From Palsa-513 sp050010595 (lineage in GTDB: Bacteria; Actinomycetota; Thermoleophilia; Solirubrobacterales; Solirubrobacteraceae): a stretch of 64,000 nt of DNA. The position numbers and the translations under genes were made by a program. Position 1 is the first letter of the stretch, and every line of letters begins with the position of its first letter. Below the pieces are notes generated by a model. That model was not told where the DNA came from. It saw nothing but the letters and a program-made list of their open reading frames with translations, and did no database searches. Shown piece by piece: positions 16,525-26,181 of the stretch. Location: NCBI GenBank assembly GCA_050010595.1, contig JBEKKS010000009.1, forward strand, positions 40,690-104,689. Direction: 5' to 3'.

Positions 16525-19500
16525 CTACGCGAGCAGCCTTGCCGGCGCGCCGAGCAGCTGCTCGAGCTCTGCGCGCAGGCCGAGGGTCGGCTCGACGCGG
16601 TAGCCGTCGCCCAGGCGAATCCGAGTCTCCCCCAGGTCGACCACCACCTCGGCGCTTCCCGGTGAACCGGCGAGGACATCCTTGAGCTCGGAGAGCAGGT
16701 CCGGACGGCGGCGCTCCTCGCTGACCGCGAGGTGGAGGTTCTTTGGTCGGGCCGCCTCGCTCGCGAGGACTCGCGCGCGCTCGATCTCTTCCTGATCGGG
16801 CTGGAAGAGCTCGATCGACTGCGCGACGACCGTCGTCTCCTTGCCCTCCTTGTGGTCGACGCGCCCGCGAACCAGGACGATCTGGTCCGCGTCGAGCGGA
16901 CGCCCGAGCGACTCGAGCGCGGTCTCGAAGACGATCAGCTCGACCTGCCCCTCGAGGTCGTCCAGCGTCGCGAACGTCATGTCGGTTCCCGACCGCGTGC
17001 GGATCTTGCGCGCCTGCATCACGATGCCGCCGACCGTCACCTGGTCCTTGTCGGGACGCCCGGAAACGTCGGCGAGGGAGCAGTCGACGGCGAGGCGCAG
17101 CGCCTCGCGGACCGCCTTCAGCGGGTGCGCCGAGATGAAGAGCCCGATCGCCTCCTTCTCGACGGCGAGCAGCTCGCTCTGCTCGAACTCGACTGACGGG
17201 ATCGGGGGGCGCGCGGCGACCGGCGCGAGCGTCGGCTCGTCGCCGCCGAGGCCGAGGTCGAAGATCGAGGACTGTCCGATCATCGCGTCCTGCTGCGCCC
17301 GCTGTCCCGCACCCTGCGCCTGTTCGAGCACGGCGAGCATGCCGCGGCGCGTGGCGCCGGTCGAGCCGAGGGCGCCGCACTTGATCAGCGCCTCGATCGC
17401 CTTCTTGTTGACCGAGCGCGCGTCGACACGCTCGCAGAAGTCCCACAGGGAGCGGAACGAGCCGCCCTCCTCGCGCGCGCGCTTGATCGCCTCGACGGCC
17501 TGGTAGCCGACGCCCTTTACGGCGTCGAGGCCGAAGCGGATGTTGGTGCCGCTCACCGTGAACTCGTGATCAGAGACGTTGACGTCCGGGGGCAGGATCT
17601 CGATTCCCATCTCCTCGCAGCGGGCAACGAAAAACGGCACCTTGTCCTTCGTTGACATGACCGATGAGATCAGCGCCGCCATGTACTCGGCCGGATAGTT
17701 GGCTTTGAGCCACGCAGTGCGGTAGGAGATGAGGCCGTAGCAGGCGGCGTGGCTGCGGTTGAACGAGTAGTCGGCGGAGCGCTCGTTCGTGTTCCAGAGA
17801 AACTCGATGACCTTCTCGGACGTGCCACTGGCCCGGCACCCGGCGACGAACTCGGGCTTGAGCGCCGCCATCGCCGCCCGGTTCTTCTTCCCGATCGCCT
17901 TGCGCAGGTCGTCTGCCTTCGCGCCAGAGAAGCCCGCGATCTCCTTGGCGATCTGCATCGCCTGCTCCTGATAGAGGATCACGCCCATCGTCGATTCGAG
18001 GAGCGGGCGTAGACGCTCGTCCATGAAGTCGATCGAAGCGGGGTTGTGCTTGCCGCGCGCGTAGGTCGGGATCTGGTCCATCGCCCCGGGGCGGTAGAGA
18101 CCGCCGACGGCGACGAGGTCGTCGAAGCGGTCGGGCCGCACCTTCTTGAGCGCTTCGCGCATGCCCTCGGACTCGAACTGGAAGACGCCGACCGAGTCCC
18201 CCCGCGCAAGCATCTCGTAGGTCTTGGCGTCGTCTAGCGGCAGGCTCGTCAGGTCGGGGCGCTCGCCGGTCGAGCGCTCGATGATGTCGAGCGCGTCCTC
18301 GATCACATCGAGGTTGCGCAAACCTAGGAAGTCCATCTTGAGCAGACCGATCTCCTCGATCGGCTTCATCGAGAACTGGGTCACCGTGCGGTACTGACGC
18401 TCGCCGCGCTCGTCGAGGCCCGCATCGGCGAGCTGCAGCGGCACGATCTCGGTCAGCGGCCGGTCGGAGATCACGACCGCGGCGGCGTGAATCGAGGAGT
18501 TGCGGACGATGCCCTCGAGGCCACGCGCCATGTCGATGATCTGGCGCGCCGTATCGTCGACGTCATAGACCGTGCGCAGCGGCTCGCCCGGCTTGAGGCA
18601 GTCCTCGAAGCTCGGCGGGCGGCCCTGCTGGGGGTCGGGAATCAGCTTTGCGAGCCTGTCGCCCTGCCCGTAGTCGTGGCCGAGGACGCGTGCCGCGTCG
18701 CGCGTCGCCTGGCGCGGGAACATCTTGCCAAAGGTGACGATCTGCGCGACACAGTCGCGCCCATACTTGTCGATCACGTAGCGCATCACGCGCTCGCGCC
18801 CGCGGACCGAGAAGTCGATGTCGATGTCGGGCATCGACACGCGCTCCGGGTTGAGGAAGCGCTCGAAGAGCAGGTCGTAGGCGAGCGGGTCGACGTCGGT
18901 GATCCGCAGCGCATAGGAGACGATCGAGCCCGCCGCCGAGCCGCGGCCCGGACCGACCGCGACGCCGTTGCTCTTCGCGTAGTTGACGAAGTCCCAGACG
19001 ATCAGGAAGTAGGAGTTGAATCCCATCCGACCGATCACCTCGAGCTCCAGCTCCATCCGCTCGACCACGGCCGCCGGCGGCGGGTCGCCGTAGCGCTCGC
19101 GCAAACCGGCCTCGACGAGCCCACGCAGATAGCTGGCGTCGCTCTCGCCGTCCGGTACAGGGTATGCGGGAATCAGCTGGCGACCGAGCTCGAGCTCGAC
19201 GTTGCAACGCTCCGCGATCTCGAGCGTGGTTGCGATCGCCTCGGGCCACTGCGCGAACGCGCTGGCCATCTCCGCAGAATCCTTGAGGTAGAACTCGTTC
19301 GTCTCGAAGGTCATCTTCGGCGCTTCGAGCGTGCTCTTGGTCTGCACGCAGAGCAGCGCCGTGTGGTGGTCGTAGTCCTCGCGTCGCAGGTAGTGCACGT
19401 CGCCGGTGCCGACGAGCGGGCGACCGAGATCGCGCGCCATCCGCACGATCTCCTCGTTGCAGCGGTCCTGCAACGCAAGCCCGTTCTTCTGCACCTCGAA

Positions 19501-20031
19501 GTAGACGTTCTCGGCGCCGAGCGCGCCAATCAGCTGGTCGACGTGCTCACGCCCCTCACTGAGCTGGCCGCTCTCGATCCGCGAACAGAGCCGCGAGGCG
19601 AGGCAGCCGGTCAGCGCGATCACGCCGTTGCCGTAGCGCTCGATCTGCGCCATGTCCACGGTCGGGCGACCGCGCTGGAGCCCTTCGAGGAAGCCGGCCG
19701 AGGACAGCTTCACCAGGTTGCGGTAGCCCTCGTCGGATGCCGCGAGCAACGTCAGGTGGTTGCGCTCGATCCGCTGGCCGGGGCCGGCAACAGCTGCATG
19801 GTCGTCGACGAAGTAGACCTCACAGCCGATGATCGGCTTGATCCCGGCCTTCCTGCAGGCCTTGTAGAGCTCGACCGAGCCGTTCATCACGCCGTGATCG
19901 GTAAGCCCGAGCGCAGGCTGCTCGAAGGCTGCCGCACGCTCGACGAGCCGCTCTATCTTGCACGCCCCGTCGAGCAGCGAGTACTCGGAGTGGACGTGAA
20001 GGTGCGCGCAGGAGGACTCAGCCATCGACAC
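16525..20031 (-). CDS. dnaE: DNA polymerase III alpha subunit
   Basis: The replicative polymerase subunit, 1168 aa and of DnaE1 type. The N-terminal PHP domain reads HLHVHSEYSLLDGACKI, then GLTDHGVMNGSVELY and CEVYFVDDH. The polymerase active site has the catalytic Asp in PDIDIDFSVRGRERV, with GPGRGSAAGSIVSYAL before it. A helix-hairpin-helix region (DAVKGVGYQAVEAIKRA) and a C-terminal OB fold (VTVGGIVMQARKIRTRSG) follow. No intein is seen. An internal ATG two codons in (MAESSCAHLHVH) could be the real start. Confidence 0.97.
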   Translation of the reverse strand: MSMAESSCAHLHVHSEYSLLDGACKIERLVERAAAFEQPALGLTDHGVMNGSVELYKACRKAGIKPIIGCEVYFVDDHAAVAGPGQRIERNHLTLLAASDEGYRNLVKLSSAGFLEGLQRGRPTVDMAQIERYGNGVIALTGCLASRLCSRIESGQLSEGREHVDQLIGALGAENVYFEVQKNGLALQDRCNEEIVRMARDLGRPLVGTGDVHYLRREDYDHHTALLCVQTKSTLEAPKMTFETNEFYLKDSAEMASAFAQWPEAIATTLEIAERCNVELELGRQLIPAYPVPDGESDASYLRGLVEAGLRERYGDPPPAAVVERMELELEVIGRMGFNSYFLIVWDFVNYAKSNGVAVGPGRGSAAGSIVSYALRITDVDPLAYDLLFERFLNPERVSMPDIDIDFSVRGRERVMRYVIDKYGRDCVAQIVTFGKMFPRQATRDAARVLGHDYGQGDRLAKLIPDPQQGRPPSFEDCLKPGEPLRTVYDVDDTARQIIDMARGLEGIVRNSSIHAAAVVISDRPLTEIVPLQLADAGLDERGERQYRTVTQFSMKPIEEIGLLKMDFLGLRNLDVIEDALDIIERSTGERPDLTSLPLDDAKTYEMLARGDSVGVFQFESEGMREALKKVRPDRFDDLVAVGGLYRPGAMDQIPTYARGKHNPASIDFMDERLRPLLESTMGVILYQEQAMQIAKEIAGFSGAKADDLRKAIGKKNRAAMAALKPEFVAGCRASGTSEKVIEFLWNTNERSADYSFNRSHAACYGLISYRTAWLKANYPAEYMAALISSVMSTKDKVPFFVARCEEMGIEILPPDVNVSDHEFTVSGTNIRFGLDAVKGVGYQAVEAIKRAREEGGSFRSLWDFCERVDARSVNKKAIEALIKCGALGSTGATRRGMLAVLEQAQGAGQRAQQDAMIGQSSIFDLGLGGDEPTLAPVAARPPIPSVEFEQSELLAVEKEAIGLFISAHPLKAVREALRLAVDCSLADVSGRPDKDQVTVGGIVMQARKIRTRSGTDMTFATLDDLEGQVELIVFETALESLGRPLDADQIVLVRGRVDHKEGKETTVVAQSIELFQPDQEEIERARVLASEAARPKNLHLAVSEERRRPDLLSELKDVLAGSPGSAEVVVDLGETRIRLGDGYRVEPTLGLRAELEQLLGAPARLLA

Positions 20032-20088
20032 TTGGATCGTAGGCTGCTGACCAGACGAGCAGCTTGCGATTCACGCTCAATGCGAAAC

Positions 20089-21366
20089 TCAGCCTGCGTT
20101 GCCTTCGCGCTCGCGATTGCGCAGCTGCCAGGCCATGCGCGACTGCAGCGACCAGAGCTCGATGAAGCCCGGCGACGCGGTCTGCGAGAACAGGCCACCC
20201 GACTGCGCGAAGCTCGCGAGCGACTGGTCGTAGACGGCGTTTGGCGAGTTGCGCGTCACGACACGCGCGCTTCCCTTGTAGAGCTCGACGCCGATCGTTC
20301 CGCTCACCTGCTCGTTGACCGCCTGCGCGTAGGCGTCGATATCGGTGCGCAGCGGCTCCCACCACAGACCGGCGTAGACGAGGTAGGCCCAATGGCGGTC
20401 GAGGGTCGGCTTGAACTGGTTCTGGTGGATCGTGCAGACGAGCTTCTCGAGCTCCTGGTGGGCCGGCAGGAGGATCGCGGCGGCCGGCACCTCGTAGATG
20501 TCGCGCACCTTCAGGCCGACGATGCGATCCTCGATGTGATCGACGATCCCGACGCCGTGCCGGGCGCCGATCGCGCCGACGCGCTCGATCAAATCGACGA
20601 GCCCGAGGGGCTCGCCGTCGAGCGCCACGGGCAGGCCCTGCTCGAACGTCAGCGCGATCCGCTGCGGCTCGTCGGGCGCGTTGCGCGGCAACGCGACGAG
20701 CTGGAAGACGTCGTCCTCGGGTGCCTGGTCGAGATCCTCGATCCAGCGCCCCTCCGATGATCGCCCCCAAAGGTTGTCGTCGATCGAATAGGGCGCATGC
20801 TCGGAGCCGCCCTTCACGGGAATGCCGTGCTCACGCGCGTAGGCAACCTCCTCGTCGCGGCCCATCGCCCAGGTGCGCACCGGCGCGATCACCTTCAGCT
20901 CCGGGGCGAGTGTCGCGATCGTCGCCTCGATCCGCACCTGGTCGTTCCCCTTGCCGGTGCAGCCGTGGGCGATCGTGTCACAGCCCGAACGCCGCGCGTA
21001 GTCGACCGCGAGCTTCGCGATCAGCGGACGGCCGAGCGCGGTGAACAGGGGGTAGCCGCCGCCATAGAGCGCGTTCGCCTTGATCGCGCGCGCCACGTAC
21101 TCCTGCGCGAACTCCTCGCGCGCATCGACGACGTGGCACTCGACCGCGCCGATCTGGCGCGCTTTGCCCTCGATCACCGCATAGTCCTCCCCCGGCTGGC
21201 CGAGGTTGACCGTCAGCGTCACCACCTCCGCCTCGTAGCGCTCCTTGATCCAGCGCAGCATCACGCTCGTGTCGAGGCCCCCCGAGTAGAGCAGCAGCAC
21301 GCGCCCGACCTGCTCTGGGTCGGCCTCGTAGCTGGCCGTGCGCGGTGGAAAGCCCTGCTCGCTCAT
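20089..21366 (-). CDS. argG: Argininosuccinate synthase
   Basis: It joins citrulline and aspartate with ATP, the penultimate step of arginine synthesis. The 425-aa protein has the pyrophosphatase P-loop YSGGLDTSVMLRW, AHGCTGKGNDQVR, and EHAPYSIDDNLWGRS. The length exceeds the usual 400 by a short N-terminal extension. It lies 57 bp upstream of dnaE on the same strand and about 490 bp downstream of argD, separated by an opposite-strand ABM gene. It is therefore not strictly in the argCJBD operon. argF and argH are not in the window. Confidence 0.96.
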   Translation of the reverse strand: MSEQGFPPRTASYEADPEQVGRVLLLYSGGLDTSVMLRWIKERYEAEVVTLTVNLGQPGEDYAVIEGKARQIGAVECHVVDAREEFAQEYVARAIKANALYGGGYPLFTALGRPLIAKLAVDYARRSGCDTIAHGCTGKGNDQVRIEATIATLAPELKVIAPVRTWAMGRDEEVAYAREHGIPVKGGSEHAPYSIDDNLWGRSSEGRWIEDLDQAPEDDVFQLVALPRNAPDEPQRIALTFEQGLPVALDGEPLGLVDLIERVGAIGARHGVGIVDHIEDRIVGLKVRDIYEVPAAAILLPAHQELEKLVCTIHQNQFKPTLDRHWAYLVYAGLWWEPLRTDIDAYAQAVNEQVSGTIGVELYKGSARVVTRNSPNAVYDQSLASFAQSGGLFSQTASPGFIELWSLQSRMAWQLRNREREGNAG

Positions 21367-21536
21367 CGTCGGGGAGCCTAGCTAGCTACGCAGCCGCGCG
21401 GCCGTGCGCGCACGCCATCCGTGTGAACCCGCAGCAGGATTGAGGACTGATTGCGAGCATTTCCGACTGCAAGCGTCGTAGAGTGGGTAGAGGAAGGTCG
21501 ACACGCCGGACGCGACCAACGCCCAAAAGGAGTCCC

Positions 21537-21848
21537 ATGATTCTCGAACGCGCAGTGATTCACGTCCTCCCAGGCCAGGAATCCGCGTTCGAGCAGGCGC
21601 TCGAGCAGGCCCGTGAGGTGATATCCCAAGCAGACGGCTTCCGCTCACTGCGCGCGCTGCGCGGGATCGAGAGCAAACACGACTACCTGCTGCTGATCGA
21701 GTGGGACGAGCTCGCCAACCACACGGTCGGCTTCCGCCAGTCACACCTCTTCCATCAGTGGCGCGGCGTGATCGATCCGTTCCTCGATGGGACCCCAACT
21801 GTCGAGCATTTCGCGCCGCTCGAGGCGTTCGAGACGATCGGTAGCTAG
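21537..21848 (+). CDS. Antibiotic biosynthesis monooxygenase (ABM) domain protein
   Basis: ATG 21537 follows an AAAAGGAGT ribosome site. The 103-aa product fits the dimeric alpha-beta barrel ABM family: ILERAVIHVLPGQESAFEQA, then GFRSLRALRGIESKHDYLLL and EWDELANHTVGFRQSHLFHQW. Members range from quinol monooxygenases to heme-degrading enzymes, so the substrate is open. It is divergent from argG and converges with argD, breaking the run of minus-strand arginine genes. Confidence 0.85.
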   Translation: MILERAVIHVLPGQESAFEQALEQAREVISQADGFRSLRALRGIESKHDYLLLIEWDELANHTVGFRQSHLFHQWRGVIDPFLDGTPTVEHFAPLEAFETIGS

Positions 21849-21856
21849 CACCGCGG

Positions 21857-22990
21857 CTACAGCGCGGCGGCGAGCCGCGCGAGCGCTTCCTGCACCTCTG
21901 CCTCGCCGATCGTGAGCGGCGGCAGCAGGCGGACCGTCACCGGTCCGGTCGCGTTCACAACAAGGCGCTGCTCGAGCAGCAACCGGCGCACGAGCGCCGG
22001 GGCGTCGATATCGAGATCGAAGGCGATCATCAAGCCGCGGCCACGCACAGCGGTGACGTGCGGCAGTGTCTCGAGGCCGGCGCGTGCCAGCTCACCAAGC
22101 TCGCGTACGCGCGCCAGCAGCGCTTCGTCGAGCAGCACGTCAAGCGCAGCATGCGCGGCGGCGCAGACGACGGGCCCGCCGGCGAACGTCGAGCCGTGGT
22201 CGCCCGGAGCGAAAGCGTCGGCCAGCCGCGGGCCGGTGATCAGAGCACCGATCGGTAGCCCTCCACCAAGTGCCTTTGCGCTGCAGAGCAGGTCTGGCAC
22301 GACCCCCGCCTGCTCGTAGGCCCAGGCGGTGCCGGTGCGCCCAAGCCCGGTCTGGATCTCGTCGAAGATCAACGCTGCGCCGGTCGCATCGCAGCGCTCG
22401 CGCGCGACGCGCAGCAGCTCGTCGCTCATGATATGAACGCCCGTCTCGCCTTGGATCGGCTCGAGAATCACCGCGGCGCAGCGCTCATCGATCGCGGCGT
22501 GGAGCGCAGCGGGCGTCGCCGGGACGCTCAACATGCCACCGACCAGGGGCGCGAACGGCGCCTGCTTTGACTCCTGTGGCGTGACCGACAGCGCACCGTA
22601 GGTGCGACCGTGGAACGCGCCATGCAGCGAGACGATCGTGCCGCCCTGGCGAGCCTTGCGCGCGCACTTGAGCGCCGCCTCGACGGCCTCCGTGCCGGAG
22701 TTCGTGAAGAACACCTTGCCGCCGAGCGAGGAGCGCGCGAGGCGCTGCGCGAGGCGCGACATCGGCGCCGTGTAATAGAGGTTGCCGACGTGGATCAGGC
22801 GCTCTGACTGCTCGCGGATCGCCGCAACTACCGCAGGGTGGCAGTGGCCGACGCTGGAAACGGAGATGCCGGCAAGGAAGTCGAGATACTCGACGCCCTC
22901 CGCGTCCCACAGACGCGCGCCCTCCCCGCGAGCGAACTCGACCGGGAAGCGCGCGTAGTTTGGCGTCAGGAAAGCGTCGGCCGCCGCCAT
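21857..22990 (-). CDS. argD: Acetylornithine aminotransferase
   Basis: A class III PLP aminotransferase of 377 aa that makes N-acetylornithine. Features are FTNSGTEAVEAALKCARKA, the cofactor-stacking HGAFHGRTYGALSVT, the Asp in LIFDEIQTGLGRTG, and the PLP Lys in CSAKALGGGLPIGA. Its start codon touches the argB stop (22990), so it is translated from the argC-J-B-D message. Related members also act on succinyldiaminopimelate. Confidence 0.95.
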   Translation of the reverse strand: MAAADAFLTPNYARFPVEFARGEGARLWDAEGVEYLDFLAGISVSSVGHCHPAVVAAIREQSERLIHVGNLYYTAPMSRLAQRLARSSLGGKVFFTNSGTEAVEAALKCARKARQGGTIVSLHGAFHGRTYGALSVTPQESKQAPFAPLVGGMLSVPATPAALHAAIDERCAAVILEPIQGETGVHIMSDELLRVARERCDATGAALIFDEIQTGLGRTGTAWAYEQAGVVPDLLCSAKALGGGLPIGALITGPRLADAFAPGDHGSTFAGGPVVCAAAHAALDVLLDEALLARVRELGELARAGLETLPHVTAVRGRGLMIAFDLDIDAPALVRRLLLEQRLVVNATGPVTVRLLPPLTIGEAEVQEALARLAAAL

Positions 22991-23835
22991 CAGGCGGTCA
23001 CCTGGGTGCCGCGACCGGCATCGGTGAAGAGCTCGAGCAGCAGCGAGTGCGGCAGACGTCCATCGATTATCTGCGCCGCCCCGACTCCCCCCTCGATCGC
23101 GCTCACGCAGGCCGCGAGCTTTGGCCGCATGCCACCGTCGATGCTCGCCAGCGCGGCCTTGACCTCGGCGACGGTGGCCTGATGGATCAGGCTGCCGGCG
23201 TCCGCCGGGTCGCGCAGCCAGCCACGCACGTCAGTCAGGAAGATCGCCTTGACCGCTCCGAGCGCGACAGCGATCGCAGCCGCTGCTTCGTCCGCGTTGA
23301 CGTTGTAGGAGTTGCCTTCCTCGTCGGCGCCGACGGCCGCGACGACGGGGATGTAATCGCTCGCAACGTGCTTGATGACACCCGGGTCGACGGCGTCGAT
23401 CTGCCCGACCCAGCCGATGTCCTCGCCACTCGGCGCGCTGCGGCGCGAGCAACGCAGCAGTCCGCCGTCATCGCCAGAGAGGCCGACGGCGGGCTGTCCG
23501 TGGCGACCGATCCGCAGCACGATGTCGGTGTTCAGCTTGCCGACCAGGACCATCTTCGCGATCTCGACCGTCGCCTCGTCGGAGACGCGCAGGCCACCGA
23601 CGAACTCGACCGGCATGCCGAGGCGTTTCATGTACGCGGTGATGTCCGGCCCGCCGCCGTGGATGACGATCGGGTTCATCCCGACGTACTTGAGCAGCAC
23701 GACATCGCGAGCAAACTCCTCGCGCAGCTGCGGGTCGTCCATCGCCGCGCCGCCGTACTTGATCACCACCGTCGAGCCATGAAACTCCCGGATGTACGGA
23801 AGTGCTTCGAGAAGGGTTGCGACTTCACCAGTCAA
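22990..23835 (-). CDS. argB: Acetylglutamate kinase
   Basis: An amino-acid kinase of 281 aa that phosphorylates N-acetylglutamate. Signatures are VIKYGGAAMDDPQL, the GGGPDITAYMKRLGM substrate loop, NVNADEAAAAIAVALGA, and a C-terminal GGMRPKLAACVSAIEGGVG. It carries the N-terminal helix seen in arginine-inhibited kinases (LLEALPYIREF), so feedback inhibition is plausible. It overlaps argJ by 4 bases and abuts argD. Confidence 0.96.
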   Translation of the reverse strand: MTGEVATLLEALPYIREFHGSTVVIKYGGAAMDDPQLREEFARDVVLLKYVGMNPIVIHGGGPDITAYMKRLGMPVEFVGGLRVSDEATVEIAKMVLVGKLNTDIVLRIGRHGQPAVGLSGDDGGLLRCSRRSAPSGEDIGWVGQIDAVDPGVIKHVASDYIPVVAAVGADEEGNSYNVNADEAAAAIAVALGAVKAIFLTDVRGWLRDPADAGSLIHQATVAEVKAALASIDGGMRPKLAACVSAIEGGVGAAQIIDGRLPHSLLLELFTDAGRGTQVTA

Positions 23836-25025
23836 GACGTGTACTCCGCGTTGAAGTGAACGTACTCCGGTGACAGGTCGGCGAAGAAGACCTCCGCCTC
23901 CCCGGCACCGGGCAGGGTCAAGCGATACTCGATCTCCGGGCCCCTGACGAGCCCGTCGAGCTCGCGCAGATCGCGGACGATCGCCTCGCCCGCGGCGACC
24001 ACCTGGCGACCCTCGATCTCGAGGTCGGCAGGAAAGCCGTCGCCCGCGGGGTATTCCATGCCGGCCGCCTGGAGAATCCGGCCGAAGTTCGGGTCGGCGC
24101 CGTGCAGAGCGGTCTTGACGAGCGGGGAATTCGCGACCGCCCGTGCCATCTGCTCGGCATGCTCGCCGCGCACGACGATCCGCCCGACGCGCTTGGTCCC
24201 CTCGCCGTCGCTGACGACCGCAAGCGCGAGGCCGAGCGCGAGCGCGTCGAGCGCCGCGGCGAACTCTTCCTCGTGGGGCCTGACGCCGCTCGCGCCGTTC
24301 GCGAGTACGAAGAAGGTGTCGCTCGTCGAGAGCTGGCCATCGACGCTGATCCGGTTGAACGAGCGCTCCACCGCGCGACCTGCGAGCCGGTCGAGAGCGT
24401 CCGCGTCAAGCTCTGCATCCGTTTCGATGAAGCAAAAGGTCGTCGCATAGCGCGGCGAGATCATTCCTGCCCCCTTCACCTGGCCGGCGACGCGCACGCC
24501 GCCGGGAAGCTCGACACAGGCCCGCTTGGGGCCGCTGTCGCTGGTGAGGATCGCGTGCGTGAAGTCATCGCTGTCGTGGCCGAGCGCCGCGACAGCGGCC
24601 CGCACTCCAGCCAGCAGCGGCTCGCGTGGCAGCTCGGTGCCGATGACGCCGGTCGAGGCGACGCCGACCTGCGCCGGGTCGATGTCGAGCAGCTGCGCGG
24701 CGAGCGCTTGCGTGGCACGCGCGGTCTCGACGCCGCGCTGCCCGTCACCGGTGTTCGAGCCGCCCGAGTTGGCGACCACCGCGCGCAGACGGTGGAGCGC
24801 CGCTGCGCGCGAGACGATCACTGGCGCACCAACGCGCGCATTCGTCGTGAAGCGTGCGGCCGATACCGTCCCGGACACCTCAGAGAAGAGGACGCCGACA
24901 TCGCGGCCCTCTGGTTTCAGGCCCGCCGCGACGCCGGCCGCCCTGAAGCCCGCGGGAAGCGCGGTGACGTCGAGCTCGGTGACGTGCGGTGGGCGATCGA
25001 CCCAGCGCGAGGCGAAGACGCTCAC
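23832..25025 (-). CDS. argJ: Glutamate N-acetyltransferase/amino-acid acetyltransferase
   Basis: ArgJ recycles the acetyl group from acetylornithine to glutamate. The 397-aa precursor has the autocleavage region KGAGMISPRYATTFCF, where Ala-Thr is the expected cut and Thr the nucleophile. SGGSNTGDGQRG and NSPLVKTALHGADPNFGRI are also present. It starts at GTG 25025 with AGGAG about 9 bases upstream. Whether it is mono- or bifunctional cannot be read by eye; no separate argA is in the window. Confidence 0.95.
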   Translation of the reverse strand: MSVFASRWVDRPPHVTELDVTALPAGFRAAGVAAGLKPEGRDVGVLFSEVSGTVSAARFTTNARVGAPVIVSRAAALHRLRAVVANSGGSNTGDGQRGVETARATQALAAQLLDIDPAQVGVASTGVIGTELPREPLLAGVRAAVAALGHDSDDFTHAILTSDSGPKRACVELPGGVRVAGQVKGAGMISPRYATTFCFIETDAELDADALDRLAGRAVERSFNRISVDGQLSTSDTFFVLANGASGVRPHEEEFAAALDALALGLALAVVSDGEGTKRVGRIVVRGEHAEQMARAVANSPLVKTALHGADPNFGRILQAAGMEYPAGDGFPADLEIEGRQVVAAGEAIVRDLRELDGLVRGPEIEYRLTLPGAGEAEVFFADLSPEYVHFNAEYTS

Positions 25026-25138
25026 TTGTGGTGTCTCCTGTGAGTCCGTGCCGCGATCGGCGAGGACCGGCGGCCGTCAGCCAAGGACGCAGGAACGACC
25101 AGACACCGGGGGTATCCGGAGTTTCGAGGACACCGGCT

Positions 25139-25158
25139 GGCGGTCATCCGGGACCGCC
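25139..25158 (-). promoter_or_regulatory. Hairpin in the argC-argJ intergenic leader
   Basis: A 7-bp perfect stem, GGCGGTC (25139-25145) with GACCGCC (25152-25158), and a 6-base loop sit in the 163-bp gap between argC and argJ. CCGGTGTC also occurs twice in this gap on the minus strand. It could attenuate or process the arg transcript, or be a weak terminator; there is no T-run. Confidence 0.35.
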
Positions 25159-25188
25159 GAGCGCGGTGCGGGCTCGCTAGAGACACCA

Positions 25189-26181
25189 CTAGATGCCGGT
25201 CCCCTCGTCGAGGCCGAACATCAGGTTGAGGTTCGCAACAGCCTGCGAAGAGGTGCCCTTCCAGAGGTTGTCGATCGCGGCGAAGACGAACAGCTTGCCG
25301 GTGCGCTCGTCGGCGTGGACGTTGATCGCGCAGAAGTTCGTCTCGCGCACGTCGCGTACCCCCGGGGGCACCGCCACCAGGTCGATGAAGCGCTCGCCGC
25401 TATAGCGGTCCGCGTACCAGATGTCGAGCTCCTCCTGGCCGACCGGGCGTGCGGGCGTGACGTAGCAGGAGAGCAGCTCGCCCTGGTCGAGCGGCAGCAG
25501 GTGCGGCGTGAATGCGGCGGTGATCGGGGCACCGAGCGCGGCGAGCTCCTGGTCGATCTCGGGCATGTGACGGTGCTGACCGACGCCGTAGGGCCTCACG
25601 TTCTCGGTGACGGCAACAAACTGGGTGTCCTCGCGCGGGCCGCGGCCGGCACCCGACACACCCGTCTTTGCGTCGATCACGACGTCGGCGATCAACCCGG
25701 CCTGCGCGAGCGGGGCGAGCGCGAGGATCGCCGCGGTCGGGAAGCAACCCGGGCAAGCGACGAGGTCGGCCTTCGCGATCTCGTCACGATGAAGCTCGGT
25801 CAAGCCGTAGACGGCGCGCTCGATCACGTCCGGGTGCGGGTGCTTGACATACCACTGCTCGTAGGTCGCGACGTCGCGCAGGCGGAAGTCGGCCGAGAGG
25901 TCGATCACGCGCACGCCGCGCTCGAGCAGCGCCGCGACGAGCGGCGCCGAAGCGCCGTGCGGGTAGGCGACGATCGCCGCATCGACGTTCGCGTGGCGTT
26001 CGAGGTCGAGCTCCTCGAGCGTCGCGGCGACACGGTGGTGAGGGTAGATGTCGCTGTGGCGCTTGCCGGCCTCACTGCGCGAGGTGATCGCCGAAAGCTC
26101 GAAGATCGGGTGGCGGTCGATCAGGCGCGCGGCGAGCGCGCCCGCGTAGCCACTAGCGCCCGCGACGAGAACCTCAGGCAC
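25189..26181 (-). CDS. argC: N-acetyl-gamma-glutamyl-phosphate reductase
   Basis: An NADPH-dependent reductase in arginine synthesis. The start is GTG 26181, because the family N-terminus EVLVAGASGYAGALAARLI begins there; the longer open frame to 26379 is antisense-like filler inside pheT. From that start it has 330 aa, with the catalytic Cys in VACPGCFPTAAIL and the His region HRHMPEIDQEL. It overlaps the end of pheT by 8 bases, tying arginine synthesis to the pheST transcript. Confidence 0.95.
   Translation of the reverse strand: MPEVLVAGASGYAGALAARLIDRHPIFELSAITSRSEAGKRHSDIYPHHRVAATLEELDLERHANVDAAIVAYPHGASAPLVAALLERGVRVIDLSADFRLRDVATYEQWYVKHPHPDVIERAVYGLTELHRDEIAKADLVACPGCFPTAAILALAPLAQAGLIADVVIDAKTGVSGAGRGPREDTQFVAVTENVRPYGVGQHRHMPEIDQELAALGAPITAAFTPHLLPLDQGELLSCYVTPARPVGQEELDIWYADRYSGERFIDLVAVPPGVRDVRETNFCAINVHADERTGKLFVFAAIDNLWKGTSSQAVANLNLMFGLDEGTGI

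Noticed and set aside
18487..20760. 757-codon plus-strand frame opposite dnaE and argG
   Set aside because: It is antisense to two certain genes, spans their junction, and its protein is a low-complexity Arg/Asp/Val-rich sequence typical of antisense GC-rich frames.
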